DNA of 55,292 nt, taken from assembly GCF_014698735.1 (NCBI RefSeq), contig NZ_JACJTQ010000037.1, forward strand, positions 1 through 55,292, read 5' to 3'. The translations under genes and the position numbers were made by a program. The stretch is from Anabaena catenula FACHB-362 (GTDB taxonomy: Bacteria > Cyanobacteriota > Cyanobacteriia > Cyanobacteriales > Nostocaceae). Positions 26,315-35,689 of the stretch are shown here, piece after piece (within the stretch, counting starts at the first letter, position 1; each line of letters begins with the position of its first letter). The notes under the pieces are model-generated. The model was not told where the DNA came from. It searched no databases and saw only the letters and a program-made list of their open reading frames with translations.

Positions 26315-26704
26315 AGTTGAGGGGAAGATAGCATCTTTTCCAAAGTCGTCCCCAATATTATCTAATTTATAAAAGATATTTAGGTCAGTAAACAAGGATA
26401 TCTATCTATGTCCTGACATTGGCAGATTATGGGAATAAAAGTGAAGAGAATATGTTGATTTATTTATGTTTGTGGGGAGGTTTTATCTGTTATCACCCTA
26501 TTTACTAATTTTCGGGTGACTATAATATGCGCGCACGGATTCCCATTATAATATTAAGAATAGAAGAGTTTTGGGATCTTGTCAAGTGTTTGGGTGATTG
26601 GTAATTACTAGTGCAGCGTGACAGTAGAGTCAGAGACTCTTTAATAGCATTCCCAGTCTGAGACTGGGAACGAGATAATTACGAATTACGAATTACGAAT
26701 TATT
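26315..26704. other. Intergenic region with hairpin repeat
   Basis: About 390 bp without a gene. It holds a copy of the GTGACAGTAGAGTCAGAGACTC / CATTCCCAG...CTGGGAACGAG hairpin repeat (26619-26677) and an ATTACGA tandem run (26679-26701) that ends at the potC-like stop codon. Confidence 0.7.
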
Positions 26705-27538
26705 TCAAGTTTTATTTTCTCCTGAAACGCGAATTAATTCAGCTATAACAGCGACAGTTCCAGTGACGGAAATTAACACGACGCTAAGAGCGTTAATATC
26801 AGGTTTAACTCCGGTTCTAATGCGGCTAAATATTTCCATAGGTAGGGTGTTGGAACCGCTACCTGCTGTAAAGCTGGCGATGAGAAAGTCATCTAAACTG
26901 AGAACAAAGGCTAGTAAACAGCCTGATATGATACCTGGCATTAATTGTGGTAAAACTACTTTGAAGAAGGCTTGAATTGGGGTTGCACCTAAATCTAGGG
27001 CGGCTTCTTCGAGGTGAGGATCTAGATTATTGAGTCGGGATGAGACTACTAAGCTAATGTAGGATAGACAAAAAACGATGTGGGCGGCAACGATTGTCCA
27101 GATGCTGAGGGGAATGGCAAAGGCGGCTAAACAGACTAGAGTGGCAACTGCGATCGCAATATCAGGAATTAATAATGGTAAATAAGATATGCCGCGATAC
27201 AATTTTTTACCAGGGAAGTTATAACGCGCTAACCCCACAGCCATCATGGTTCCCAAGACGGAAGAAACTGTGACTGCACTAAAGGCAACTAGTAAACTGT
27301 TATTCACAGCGGATAAAATGCGATCGTCCCGGAACAGTGTTTTATACCATTCCAGGGTGAATCCTTTCCATGTTGCACTGTAGGGTGATTGGTTGAAGCT
27401 ATAAAAACCTAGTACCAAGATAGGCAAGTACATGAACACAAATATAACTAGTGAGAAAACCGCCTGCCATGAGACACGCGGTTTTTTGATTGTTTTAGAG
27501 ATATTCATATTTAGTTCTATTTTGTCATACCTTTTCAT
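26705..27538 (-). CDS. potC: Spermidine/putrescine-type ABC transporter permease (PotC-like)
   Basis: A 277-residue inner-membrane permease with six predicted helices. It has the binding-protein-dependent transport signature (EAALDLGATPIQAFFKVVLPQLMPGIISG) and PotC-typical sequence (LGFYSFNQSPYSATWKGFTLEWYKTLFRD; FVLSLDDFLIASFTAG). In other genomes PotC works with PotA, PotB and PotD to import polyamines. None of these genes is adjacent: about 500 bp upstream there is only non-coding DNA and the next gene runs the other way. The start may be ATG 27538 or ATG 27508. The agmatinase-like gene at 51.5 kb is the only other polyamine-related gene in the window and is far away. Confidence 0.9.
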   Translation of the reverse strand: MKRYDKIELNMNISKTIKKPRVSWQAVFSLVIFVFMYLPILVLGFYSFNQSPYSATWKGFTLEWYKTLFRDDRILSAVNNSLLVAFSAVTVSSVLGTMMAVGLARYNFPGKKLYRGISYLPLLIPDIAIAVATLVCLAAFAIPLSIWTIVAAHIVFCLSYISLVVSSRLNNLDPHLEEAALDLGATPIQAFFKVVLPQLMPGIISGCLLAFVLSLDDFLIASFTAGSGSNTLPMEIFSRIRTGVKPDINALSVVLISVTGTVAVIAELIRVSGENKT

Positions 27539-28039
27539 ACCATAAATAAATTATCAAAGTCAAGGTATGGCCGTTGCTTCCGTACCGTATTCACATCAAG
27601 ATAGGGCGGGAAGCTTGAAAGCACAATATACTTCTATCTGCTGTATGCGGTTATTTTACCTGGGCTAAATTTTCCCATCCCCAGACTTAAATAAATAGAC
27701 AAATTACCCTAGGGATTGGGGTAAGTACGAATTGGTAAATTTGGTAAATTTGGTAAATTTAGGGATATTTGGGTTTTTTGTGAAAATTAGTCATCTATTG
27801 GCAGTCAAATTGATGATATTTAAATTGCTAATTTACCTCTTGAGGTGAGTATGATTTCCCTACCTAGGATAGACAAAAAATATCCAAGTTACAGCATAAG
27901 ATTTTAAAGCACTTATCAATATAGTTGGTGTTTTAAGTGATTTACTGCTATGGTGAATCGCTGGACATTAATTTAAATCAAATTAAATCAAACCAATAAA
28001 CACCACTAATTTACAGTCTTACATTTTAGGAGGTTGATA
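27539..28039. other. Divergent intergenic region, 500 bp
   Basis: No gene is supported, and no remnant of a potB gene was recognised. It contains three tandem TTTGGTAAA units (about 27733-27760) and a direct repeat AATTAAATCAAA near 27970-27990. Promoters of potC and of the glycosyltransferase must lie here; none is clear enough to mark. It ends with AGGAGG (28028-28033), the ribosome site for the next gene. Confidence 0.55.
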
Positions 28040-29116
28040 ATGAGAATTGCTCAGATTGCTCCACTTTGGGAGAGAGTACCTCCTCCAGCTTATGGTGGAA
28101 TAGAATTGGTAGTGGGATTGTTAACTGATGAATTAGTCCGCAGGGGACATGAAGTTACATTATTTGCATCAGGGGATTCTCTGACTTTAGCAAAGTTAAT
28201 ATCAGTTCATCCTCGGGCTTTAAGACTTGATAAAACTGTCAAAGATTGCAGTATTTATGAATCGCTACAACTAGCTTCAGTCTATGAGCGAGCCGAAGAT
28301 TTTGATATTATTCATTCCCATATGGGACATACGCCCATACCATACACAAAACTTGTGAAAACGCCTACAGTTCACACGTTGCATGGAATTTTTACCCCAG
28401 ATAATGAAAAAATCTTTAAATATGGCAAAAAACAGCCTTATATCAGTATTTCTGATTCCCAAAGGGAACCGAGTCTAGGCTTAAATTATGTCACCACTGT
28501 TTATAATGGCATTGATGTTAGTAGTTATGAGTTTTATCCCGAACCAATAGATGAGCCTTACTTGGCATTTTTGGGTAGGATGTCTCCAGAGAAAGGGCCA
28601 CATTTAGCCATTGAAATTGCTAAACAAGCTGGTTGGCGATTGAAAATGGCAGGTAAGGTAGATGTGGTAGATGTGGAGTTTTTTGAAAAAGAAATTAAAC
28701 CACATATTGATGGTGAGCAAATTCAGTATTTAGGTGAAGCTAATCATGCTGAAAAAAATGTTCTCATGGGAAGTGCTGTCGCAACTTTATTCCCTATCAC
28801 TTGGCGAGAACCGTTTGGTTTAGTAATGGTAGAGTCAATGGCTGCGGGTACGCCAGTAATTGCGATGCGAATGGGTTCGACAGAAGAAGTAATTGCTGAT
28901 GGTGAAACCGGTTTCCTTTGCAATAATACACAAGAATGTGTGAATGCAATTGACAAGGTAAATAAATTAAACCGTTATGCTTGTCGGCGGTATGTGGAAA
29001 AATGTTTTAGTGTAGACAAAATGACTGATGGTTATGAAGCGGTTTATCAACAAGTTCTTGCTGAGAAATTTGCTCAAAATGGTCATTTCCGCACTCCTGT
29101 AGTTAATTTAATTTAG
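28040..29116 (+). CDS. Glycosyltransferase family 4 protein
   Basis: A 358-residue GT-B glycosyltransferase. It starts MRIAQIAPLWERVPPPAYGGIE, a Gly-rich acceptor-binding loop typical of this GT4 subgroup. The donor domain shows YLAFLGRMSPEKGPHLAIEIA, IQYLGEANHAEKNVLM and WREPFGLVMVESMAAGTPVIAMRMGSTEEVI with the E-x7-E signature. The start at 28040 is set by AGGAGG 6 nt upstream. The last 14 bases overlap the convergent DUF1499 gene. Probably acts on a polysaccharide or lipid-linked sugar; substrate unknown. Confidence 0.94.
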   Translation: MRIAQIAPLWERVPPPAYGGIELVVGLLTDELVRRGHEVTLFASGDSLTLAKLISVHPRALRLDKTVKDCSIYESLQLASVYERAEDFDIIHSHMGHTPIPYTKLVKTPTVHTLHGIFTPDNEKIFKYGKKQPYISISDSQREPSLGLNYVTTVYNGIDVSSYEFYPEPIDEPYLAFLGRMSPEKGPHLAIEIAKQAGWRLKMAGKVDVVDVEFFEKEIKPHIDGEQIQYLGEANHAEKNVLMGSAVATLFPITWREPFGLVMVESMAAGTPVIAMRMGSTEEVIADGETGFLCNNTQECVNAIDKVNKLNRYACRRYVEKCFSVDKMTDGYEAVYQQVLAEKFAQNGHFRTPVVNLI

Positions 29117-29579
29117 CGCGAATTTCCTCGATCCGTTGGCGATTTACTCCTAAGTCGCCATAACCTAAGCGGGAAGCTGAACGTACATGAATGATGTTAG
29201 AGTTACGGTCGAGATAGAATTCTACATCATCGACAAATCCCATCAAAGCACTTTTGAATTCTGCATATAAATAATCTTCTGTTTCAGTAATTATCTTAGT
29301 TCTAGGTAAAAACTGAATGAGAGTTCTCAGATTAGCTAATGCTTGTTCTGGGGTGGATGTAAAACTCAGGGGTGCGATTTGATGAAGTGAATCTGAAGCC
29401 TGACTGGAGACACAGTTAGGGCTAGAAGGACAGGGTGCTAATTTACCTGATTGAACGCCTAAATTATTTGGTCGTTTGCCTGCAAAAATCATAGGGTTAA
29501 GTAGGGGTAAAAAAATAAAAATGAGGATGCTAAGAAAGATAAAACCTAAAAAACCTCTTCTTGTTTTTTGAATCGACAC
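29103..29579 (-). CDS. DUF1499 domain-containing protein
   Basis: A 158-residue protein with one N-terminal membrane helix or signal segment (residues about 8-33, RGFLGFIFLSILIFIFLPLLNPMIFA). The DUF1499 domain follows: LAPCPSSPNCVSSQA, TPEQALANLRTLI, YLYAEFKSALMGFVDDVEFYLD and IHVRSASRLGYGDLGVNRQRIEEIRAKL. The domain is widespread in cyanobacteria, algae and proteobacteria, without assigned function. It is tail-to-tail with the glycosyltransferase and overlaps it by 14 bp. Confidence 0.93.
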   Translation of the reverse strand: MSIQKTRRGFLGFIFLSILIFIFLPLLNPMIFAGKRPNNLGVQSGKLAPCPSSPNCVSSQASDSLHQIAPLSFTSTPEQALANLRTLIQFLPRTKIITETEDYLYAEFKSALMGFVDDVEFYLDRNSNIIHVRSASRLGYGDLGVNRQRIEEIRAKLN

Positions 29580-29796
29580 GAAAAATATAAATCTATGATG
29601 AGGTTGATCATTCCATCATAAATGAAAGTGGTTAATTGAAAATTAAAGAAATAAGACAATTCCTGGATTGCTCCTCCTGGGGAAGGATAGAAAATTATGA
29701 GACTTATGGTATGACTCAATGCGCGATTGCCTCTGGCAATAGCGTAGCAAATCGTTTTATCATGCGATTAATTACCATTTAGCCTCAAATAAATTT

Positions 29797-30945
29797 ATGA
29801 CATCAATAATTTCCATTAACGATAGTCACTCGTTAAAACTTTCACCCCTAGAAGTCCCCAACCGCTTATTACTTGGCCCAGGTCCTTCTAACGCCCATCC
29901 TGCGGTATTACAGGCTATGAACACCACACCTTTAGGGCATCTAGATCCCGCATTTTTAGCCTTGATGGATGAGATTCAATCTTTGCTACGCTACATATGG
30001 CAAACGGAAAACCCGCACACCATCGCCGTTAGTGGTACGGGTACAGCCGCAATGGAAGCCACCCTGGCTAACACCGTAGAACCAGGAGATGTGGTATTAA
30101 TTGGTGTAGCTGGGTATTTCGGAAATCGCTTAGTAGATATGGCGGGAAGATATGGCGCAGATGTGCGAACTATAACCAAGCCTTGGGGACAAGTTTTCAA
30201 TTTAGATGAAATCAGTACAGCAGTAGAAACCCATAAACCCGCAATTTTAGCCTTAGTTCATGCCGAAACATCCACCGGCGCACGTCAACCCTTGGAAGGG
30301 GTGGGTGATTTGTGTCGTAAACATGGCACATTGCTATTAGTAGATACCGTTACCAGCTTAGGTGGTGTTCCCATCTTTTTGGATGAATGGGGTGTTGATT
30401 TAGCTTATAGTTGCAGTCAAAAAGGTTTAGGTTGTTCTCCTGGTGCTTCTCCTTTTACCATGAGTGCGCGGGCAATGGAGAAGTTGCAAAAACGCCAATC
30501 TAAAGTTGCAAATTGGTATTTAGATATGTTGTTGTTAGGGAAATACTGGGGTACTGAACGCACATATCACCACACAGCCCCGATTAATTTATATTATGGT
30601 TTACGGGAAGCGCTGCGTTTAATGGCGGAAGAAGGTTTAGCTAATTGTTGGCAACGCCATCAAAAGAATGTAGAGTATCTTTGGGAAAGCCTGGAAGAAA
30701 TCGGTTTAAAAATGCACGTTGAAAAGGAATACAGACTACCAACTTTAACTACAGTTTGCATTCCTGAAGGGGTAGATGGTAAAGCCGTTGCCAAGCAGTT
30801 ATTACTTGAGCATAACATTGAAGTTGGCGGTGGTTTGGGAGAACTTGCGGGTAAGGTTTGGCGTGTGGGTTTGATGGGTTTTAATAGTCGTCCTGAAAGT
30901 GTGGATAAGTTGGTTGAGGCTTTGAAGCAAGTTTTGGGTAAATAG
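29797..30945 (+). CDS. Alanine/serine--glyoxylate aminotransferase family protein
   Basis: A 382-residue class V PLP-dependent aminotransferase. Typical family sequence is seen: LLLGPGPSNAHPAVLQAM, AVSGTGTAAMEATLAN, LVHAETSTGARQPLEGV, VDTVTSLGGVPIFLDEW and the PLP lysine in YSCSQKGLGCSPG. It probably transfers an amino group to glyoxylate, part of photorespiratory glycolate metabolism in cyanobacteria. Some cyanobacterial members were historically labelled soluble hydrogenase small subunit; the sequence here supports the aminotransferase. Monocistronic by context. Confidence 0.95.
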   Translation: MTSIISINDSHSLKLSPLEVPNRLLLGPGPSNAHPAVLQAMNTTPLGHLDPAFLALMDEIQSLLRYIWQTENPHTIAVSGTGTAAMEATLANTVEPGDVVLIGVAGYFGNRLVDMAGRYGADVRTITKPWGQVFNLDEISTAVETHKPAILALVHAETSTGARQPLEGVGDLCRKHGTLLLVDTVTSLGGVPIFLDEWGVDLAYSCSQKGLGCSPGASPFTMSARAMEKLQKRQSKVANWYLDMLLLGKYWGTERTYHHTAPINLYYGLREALRLMAEEGLANCWQRHQKNVEYLWESLEEIGLKMHVEKEYRLPTLTTVCIPEGVDGKAVAKQLLLEHNIEVGGGLGELAGKVWRVGLMGFNSRPESVDKLVEALKQVLGK

Positions 30946-31420
30946 AATTCTTGTGGGGTGGGCATCTTGCCCGCCATAATTATAAATTACTATAGCAATA
31001 GTATTTGATTTTTGAAATATACACCATTGCTGCGGTGGGCATTGCCCACCCTACGAGACTTAAAATTTTATGGCTACGCCACGCAAGCTATCAAATATTA
31101 TTTATGATTCCTATATCAATAAATTATTCTCACCCAGAGGCACAAAGAGGAGATAATGGTTAGAATCAGGATTTACAGGATTTAAGGATATTCAGGATAT
31201 TGATAATGAGGATGTTAAGTTAAGTAACCAATATTGAAATTGGCTCGTAATACCGGCAAATGTAGAGAATAAAGAAGAAATGCATATTTCAAAACTTATT
31301 GGGTGGATAATATAAAAGTCACGAAAATTGATGAGAATCTGTACTTCTTGTGTTGATATTCGACACAGGACGGTTCAAGAAGTCCCACAACTCAAAGTAC
31401 AAGTTACGGGGGTGTGTGTA
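30946..31420. other. Intergenic region with short dispersed repeats
   Basis: It contains GTGGGGTGGGCATCTTGCCCGCC and CGGTGGGCATTGCCCACCCTACG hairpins (30953-30976 and 31035-31058) and a GGATTTACAGGATTTAAGGATATTCAGG segment near 31170-31198. No gene is supported before the small ORF that follows. Confidence 0.6.
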
Positions 31421-31609
31421 ATGAAAGAATACATGAATATTTTAGAAGGGTTAGTTGAGCAGCTGACACTATCTGCAATTTTAGAGATGCTAGAGCGTAT
31501 ATGCCACAAAAAAGCTGAGAATCTGAGAACTCACTGGAAAGATGAGGACTCTGCAAAACGGTGGGATAAAGCCGCTAAACAGATCGAAAATCTCAATGTT
31601 GATATTTGA
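31421..31609 (+). CDS. Small conserved cyanobacterial-type hypothetical protein
   Basis: A 62-residue soluble, probably helical protein (MKEYMNILEGLVEQLTLSAI; KKAENLRTHWKDEDSAKRWD). I know no function. It looks real because the composition is protein-like and its amphipathic helices resemble small Nostocales proteins of this type. ATG 31421 is preferred; the frame is open upstream to 31328 but that part reads as unstructured. A GGGGG run about 10 nt upstream is a poor ribosome site. Moderately sure that it is a gene. Confidence 0.5.
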   Translation: MKEYMNILEGLVEQLTLSAILEMLERICHKKAENLRTHWKDEDSAKRWDKAAKQIENLNVDI

Positions 31610-31692
31610 ACGTTTCGCAGCAGTCCCTACTCTCAATGTACTCATAGGGTAGGGATTGGAGCGAGTTATTAGATCGTATCAGAGCGAATACT

Positions 31693-31775
31693 AATCATTA
31701 GGGAACCGCACGGAGATGGGGGAACGCGGGGACGGGTCGAGTTTTTTTGAGCAGCAATTAACGGGACTTGATATT
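31693..31775. repeat. Dispersed repeat, copy 2 (inverted relative to copy 1)
   Basis: Reverse complement of the 16811-16878 element, sharing ATCATTAGGGAACCGCAC, GACGGGTCGAGTTTTTTT and GGACTTGATAT. It has about 20 extra bases of GATGGGGGAACGCGGGG type in the middle, which themselves belong to the STRR class. Confidence 0.75.
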
Positions 31776-31866
31776 AGATATCGCATTTTTTACAGTCCCG
31801 GCTTTGGTTCAGAAACGCCAAATATATTTATATATTAATAAGCTATAAGTCGCATTGTTGAGCAAG

Positions 31867-33480
31867 ATGCTAAATAAACTTTCGCAGTTTCTTAACCCCA
31901 ACACTGAAATTCCCTCCACACCTCCCAGCTATTACTATGAAGGAAATTGTCCGCAAACGGGGGAACTGCTGAAACTTCCTCGTACTCCTTTAGCAGAAGC
32001 TATAGCTGAGGGTTTAATGCAACAACTTCAGCAAAATGAAATTTATTCCCGTGAAGGTAAAATGTATGGTATTTTATTGGTTGAATTACCGAATGGTGAA
32101 CAAAGAGTAATTAAAGCTTTTTCCGGTTTATTGAATAGTTGTAGTGTGGTTGAAGGTTGGGTGACACCAATTCCCGGAAGGGAAGATATTGCATTAGCAG
32201 AAACACAAACTTTAGCAAAGTTGGCAGCAATTAAACAAGAGATAATTACTCTCAAACAACTTCCTGAACGAGAAGAATATGCAATATTATCGGCTGAATT
32301 TCAACAGCAGTTACAAATATTGAGTTTGCAACATAGTCAAAGTAAAAGAGAACGACAGGAAAAACGTCAACAACTCGGAGAAAACATCACAATCGAAACT
32401 ATTGCCCAACTCGAAGCAGAAAGCCGTCAGCAGGGAATTGAGCGCAAATACCTCAAACGTCGTCAAAATAAAGTTTTGCAGTCTTTACAGCAAATCATAA
32501 ATGCCGCAGATACAAAAATCAGAGAACTAAAACAACAGCGAAAAGAACTATCTCGCCAATTGCAAACCCAAATGCACGCTGCTTATAGCCTAACTAATTT
32601 CTCTGGAAAATCTCTATCTTTACAGCAACTACTACCAGGAGGAACACCCACCGGCACAGGGGAATGTTGCGCTCCTAAATTATTACATTATGCAGCAACT
32701 CATGGATTAAAACCTTTAGCAATGGCTGAGTTTTGGTGGGGAAATTCTTCTGTCCAAGATAAAAATCCAGGTAAATTTTATGGTGCTTGTGTAGAACGTT
32801 GTCAGCCATTAATGGGGTTTTTGCTGTCAGGAAAAACTAACCATTCAGCCCAGGGAAAAGAAGAAATTATTTATGAAGACCAATGGTTAATTGCTGTTAA
32901 TAAACCTCCCGGATTACTTTCTGTACCCGGACGTTATTTTCATAACCAAGATAGTGTTCTGAGTCGGTTGCGTAATTGGTATGATGTAGAATTGATGGCG
33001 GTACATCGCCTAGATCAAGAAACTTCTGGTATTCTTTTATTAGCTAAAGATGTATTTACCCATTCTCAACTAAATCAACAATTCCAAAAAAGACAAATTC
33101 ACAAAGTTTATGAAGCCATCCTTGCAGGTAATCTGATTATTAATGAAGGTGTAATTGATTTACCATTGTGGGGAAATCCTGAAAATCGTCCTTATCAAAC
33201 AGTTGATTTAGAAAGGGGTAAACCCAGCTTAACTCGCTTCCGGGTAATAAGAAAAGAAGGAGACTATACCCGTATAGAATTTATCCCTCTGACAGGACGT
33301 ACCCATCAATTACGAGTTCATGCGGCTGATGTGCGAGGATTAGGGATGATGATTTTGGGAGATAAGCTGTATGGTTGCAGTGCTGAGAGAAGTAGACTAT
33401 ATCTGCACGCCAGAGAACTGAGTTTTCAACATCCGCATTTAGGAAAAAATCTGTATCTACAGACAAAAACACCATTTTGA
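31867..33480 (+). CDS. RluA-family pseudouridine synthase with long N-terminal region
   Basis: A 537-residue enzyme that converts uridine to pseudouridine in rRNA or tRNA. The catalytic domain is C-terminal (about 330-530), with EDQWLIAVNKPPGLLSVPGR and the catalytic Asp in HRLDQETSGILLLAKD, then TGRTHQLRVH. An unusually long N-terminal region (about 1-325) includes a coiled coil (about 120-225, rich in Gln, Glu, Arg and Lys) and a Cys/Trp-containing segment (GTGECCAPKLLHYAATHGLKPLAMAEFWWG). This layout is seen in RluA-like proteins of cyanobacteria and some proteobacteria. There is no S4 domain. ATG 31867 is used; a TTG 12 bases earlier is the alternative. Confidence 0.9.
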   Translation: MLNKLSQFLNPNTEIPSTPPSYYYEGNCPQTGELLKLPRTPLAEAIAEGLMQQLQQNEIYSREGKMYGILLVELPNGEQRVIKAFSGLLNSCSVVEGWVTPIPGREDIALAETQTLAKLAAIKQEIITLKQLPEREEYAILSAEFQQQLQILSLQHSQSKRERQEKRQQLGENITIETIAQLEAESRQQGIERKYLKRRQNKVLQSLQQIINAADTKIRELKQQRKELSRQLQTQMHAAYSLTNFSGKSLSLQQLLPGGTPTGTGECCAPKLLHYAATHGLKPLAMAEFWWGNSSVQDKNPGKFYGACVERCQPLMGFLLSGKTNHSAQGKEEIIYEDQWLIAVNKPPGLLSVPGRYFHNQDSVLSRLRNWYDVELMAVHRLDQETSGILLLAKDVFTHSQLNQQFQKRQIHKVYEAILAGNLIINEGVIDLPLWGNPENRPYQTVDLERGKPSLTRFRVIRKEGDYTRIEFIPLTGRTHQLRVHAADVRGLGMMILGDKLYGCSAERSRLYLHARELSFQHPHLGKNLYLQTKTPF

Positions 33481-33494
33481 AAAACTCTCCGCTT

Positions 33495-33521
33495 CACCGC
33501 GTCTCCGTGCGGTTCCCTAAG
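33495..33521. repeat. Partial copy of dispersed repeat
   Basis: CACCGCGTCTCCGTGCGGTTCCCTAAGG matches the end of the element at 16811-16878, just after the pseudouridine synthase stop. It looks like a fragment. The remaining intergenic DNA to 33771 holds a TGTAGTGAGGTCTTTAGACCTC hairpin near 33567-33590. Confidence 0.55.
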
Positions 33522-33771
33522 GAGATTTTCTAGACTAAGTAGAGTAACGTAAATAATTAAAGGTTTGTAGTGAGGTCTTTAGACCTCGAAGTAGGGCTGA
33601 AGCCCACACTACGAGGAAATTTCAGACTTTGTTACTTTACTTAACATAGTTTGATTTATTATTGCCTACCTACTTAATTTAACTGATTCTATTTTGCTGA
33701 TGTAGCTTTTATCGGTAAACTCTAATATTGCATAGAAAAAACGTTTACCCTCATGACTGGAGAGCAAAATT

Positions 33772-34410
33772 TTGGGCATAGAACTACGCAGTTTCGTATT
33801 TCTAGACAATCTGCAACCTCAACACGCCGCATATATGGGAACAGTAGCCCAAGGTTTCTTACCATTACCTGGGGATACATCCCTGTGGATTGAAATCTCA
33901 CCTGGTATCGAAATCAATAAAATTACAGATGTCGCCCTCAAATCTGCCTCTGTCCGTCCGGGAGTACAGGTAGTGGAAAGGCTGTATGGACTATTAGAAG
34001 TGCATTCTGGCTCCCAAGGGGAAACACGAGCCGCAGGACAAGCAATTTTAGCCCTGCTGGGAGTGAAAAAAGAAGACTGTCTCAAACCCCGTGTGGTTTC
34101 TAGCCAAATTATTCGCAATATTGACGCTTACCAAACCCAACTTATTAATCGCACCCGTCGGGGACAGCTACTGTTAGCTGGACAAACCCTATATGTATTG
34201 GAAGTTGAACCAGCTGCTTACGCTGCGTTAGCTGCAAATGAAGCCGAGAAAGCAGCGTCAATTAATATCCTGGAAGTGCAAGCTGTAGGTAGCTTTGGAA
34301 GGCTGTATTTAGGTGGAAACGAACGGGATATCCTGGCGGGGGCAGCAGGAGCCTTAACGGCGATTGAGAATGTCCCTGGTCGAGAAAATCCCCAGCAGCG
34401 TAAGGAATAA
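33772..34410 (+). CDS. ccmP: Carboxysome shell protein CcmP (tandem BMC domains)
   Basis: A 212-residue shell protein with two fused bacterial-microcompartment domains that form stacked pseudohexameric trimers with a gated pore in the beta-carboxysome shell. Domain 1 spans about 1-97 ([35 protein letters not shown]). Domain 2 spans about 108-205 ([59 protein letters not shown]). The start is TTG 33772 with GGAG 9 nt upstream, giving the conserved N-terminus. In many cyanobacteria ccmP lies away from the main ccmKLMN operon, as here. A pentapeptide-repeat gene follows after 11 bp. Confidence 0.93.
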   Translation: MGIELRSFVFLDNLQPQHAAYMGTVAQGFLPLPGDTSLWIEISPGIEINKITDVALKSASVRPGVQVVERLYGLLEVHSGSQGETRAAGQAILALLGVKKEDCLKPRVVSSQIIRNIDAYQTQLINRTRRGQLLLAGQTLYVLEVEPAAYAALAANEAEKAASINILEVQAVGSFGRLYLGGNERDILAGAAGALTAIENVPGRENPQQRKE

Positions 34411-34421
34411 AAGGAGCAAAA

Positions 34422-35246
34422 ATGGCAAATCGAGAGCATCTGGGACTACTCAAAGCAGGTGCAGTTACCTGGCTAGAGTGGAGAAAGCAAAATCCCCAAA
34501 TTGAACTTGATCTTAGTGCGACTAACCTGCAAGGAGAAAACTTCCGGGGTGCAAATCTCCAAGGGGTAAATTTGACCAAGGTAGATTTAAGTCATGCTTT
34601 ACTGGTGCGAACAAATCTCAGCGGTGCAAATCTGAGTAATGCTCATCTCAAGCAGGCTATTTTGATTGAAGCTAACCTGAGTGCAGCTAATTTTAGTATT
34701 GCTAACTTGAGTGGTGCAACACTGATGCAGGCTGATTTGAGTCATGTAAATTTGATTGGTGCTGATTTGAGTGCAGCCAATCTCAGAGGTGCTGTAATTA
34801 CAAATGCTAATCTGATCGGGGCTGATTTAAAAGATGCTATTTTGCGAGATGCGGATTTAGGAGAGGCAAAATTAATCCGCTGTAACCTTTGTTTTGCTAA
34901 TTTGATTGGGGCTAATTTAATTGCTGCTGACTTGAGTGAAGCGAACTTATATGAAGCGGAATTAATGGCAGCTTACCTTTACAAAGCTAATTTGTATAAA
35001 GCTAATTTAACTAAGGCACATTTGGGTAGTTCATACCTATTTAGAGCTAACCTGAGTGAAGCTAACTTGACAGAAACTGATTTAAGTGGGACTAATTTGC
35101 GAGGTGCAAACCTTGGAGGTGCAAACCTTGGAGGTGCAAACCTTAGAGGTGCGAATATTCAGGGTGCGAACCTCAATGGTGTCAATCTCCAAGGTGCAAT
35201 TATGCCTGATGGTTCTAGGAATGAGTCCCACACTTACCCATTTTAG
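34422..35246 (+). CDS. Pentapeptide repeat protein
   Basis: A 274-residue protein. After about 30 residues (MANREHLGLLKAGAVTWLEW, a short helical cap common in cyanobacterial members) nearly the whole chain is A(D/N)LxxA pentapeptides, which fold into a right-handed quadrilateral beta-helix. There is no signal peptide or membrane segment, so it is probably cytoplasmic. It starts 11 bp after ccmP with an AAAGGAG ribosome site, so the two are likely co-transcribed. Near the end three nearly identical 15-bp units encode GGANL repeats. Biochemical function unknown. Confidence 0.95.
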   Translation: MANREHLGLLKAGAVTWLEWRKQNPQIELDLSATNLQGENFRGANLQGVNLTKVDLSHALLVRTNLSGANLSNAHLKQAILIEANLSAANFSIANLSGATLMQADLSHVNLIGADLSAANLRGAVITNANLIGADLKDAILRDADLGEAKLIRCNLCFANLIGANLIAADLSEANLYEAELMAAYLYKANLYKANLTKAHLGSSYLFRANLSEANLTETDLSGTNLRGANLGGANLGGANLRGANIQGANLNGVNLQGAIMPDGSRNESHTYPF

Positions 35247-35321
35247 GTAGCAATGGGTATGAGTGGGTAGGAATTAAGTTACAGTTACAGACCCCAATCT
35301 AAAATCTCAAATCTAAAATTG

Positions 35322-35534
35322 CTATGCTTCGTCGTAGGGTTCTAAATCCAAGAGGTGAATATAAGGCTCAACTAACTCTGGACGCTGAAACGCAATAGCT
35401 CGCAGTAGATGCCAGTCATTCAAACCCTCAAAAGCATTGCTGTAATTATCCAATTCCAGACGCGTAGCCAAATCTTCCACCTCTGCTGCTTTCATGGCAG
35501 CAATTTCTGTTTTGGAAATGCTTAGAGTTTTCAT
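35322..35534 (-). CDS. Small cyanobacterial DUF2555-type protein
   Basis: A 70-residue soluble protein (MKTLSISKTEIAAMKAAEVE; LDNYSNAFEGLNDWHLLRAI; acidic end LDLEPYDEA). It resembles the cyanobacteria-specific DUF2555 family from memory of its sequence pattern, with no known function. A GGGAGGGG ribosome site precedes the ATG. It lies between the pentapeptide gene and an esterase, transcribed toward the former, with no clear operon. Confidence 0.8.
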   Translation of the reverse strand: MKTLSISKTEIAAMKAAEVEDLATRLELDNYSNAFEGLNDWHLLRAIAFQRPELVEPYIHLLDLEPYDEA

Positions 35535-35689
35535 AATGCTTGCCCCTCCCTTTTGCAGCGTTTGCTTTCAGCCCTGGGTGGAGTTGCCCTAAAAGCATCC
35601 ACCCAATCTATATTACTCATTAGTGGGCATCTATTTTGTAAAAATTTTGCTTATTTACACCCTGCTTTGTAAAAAATTGGTAACTTGGG

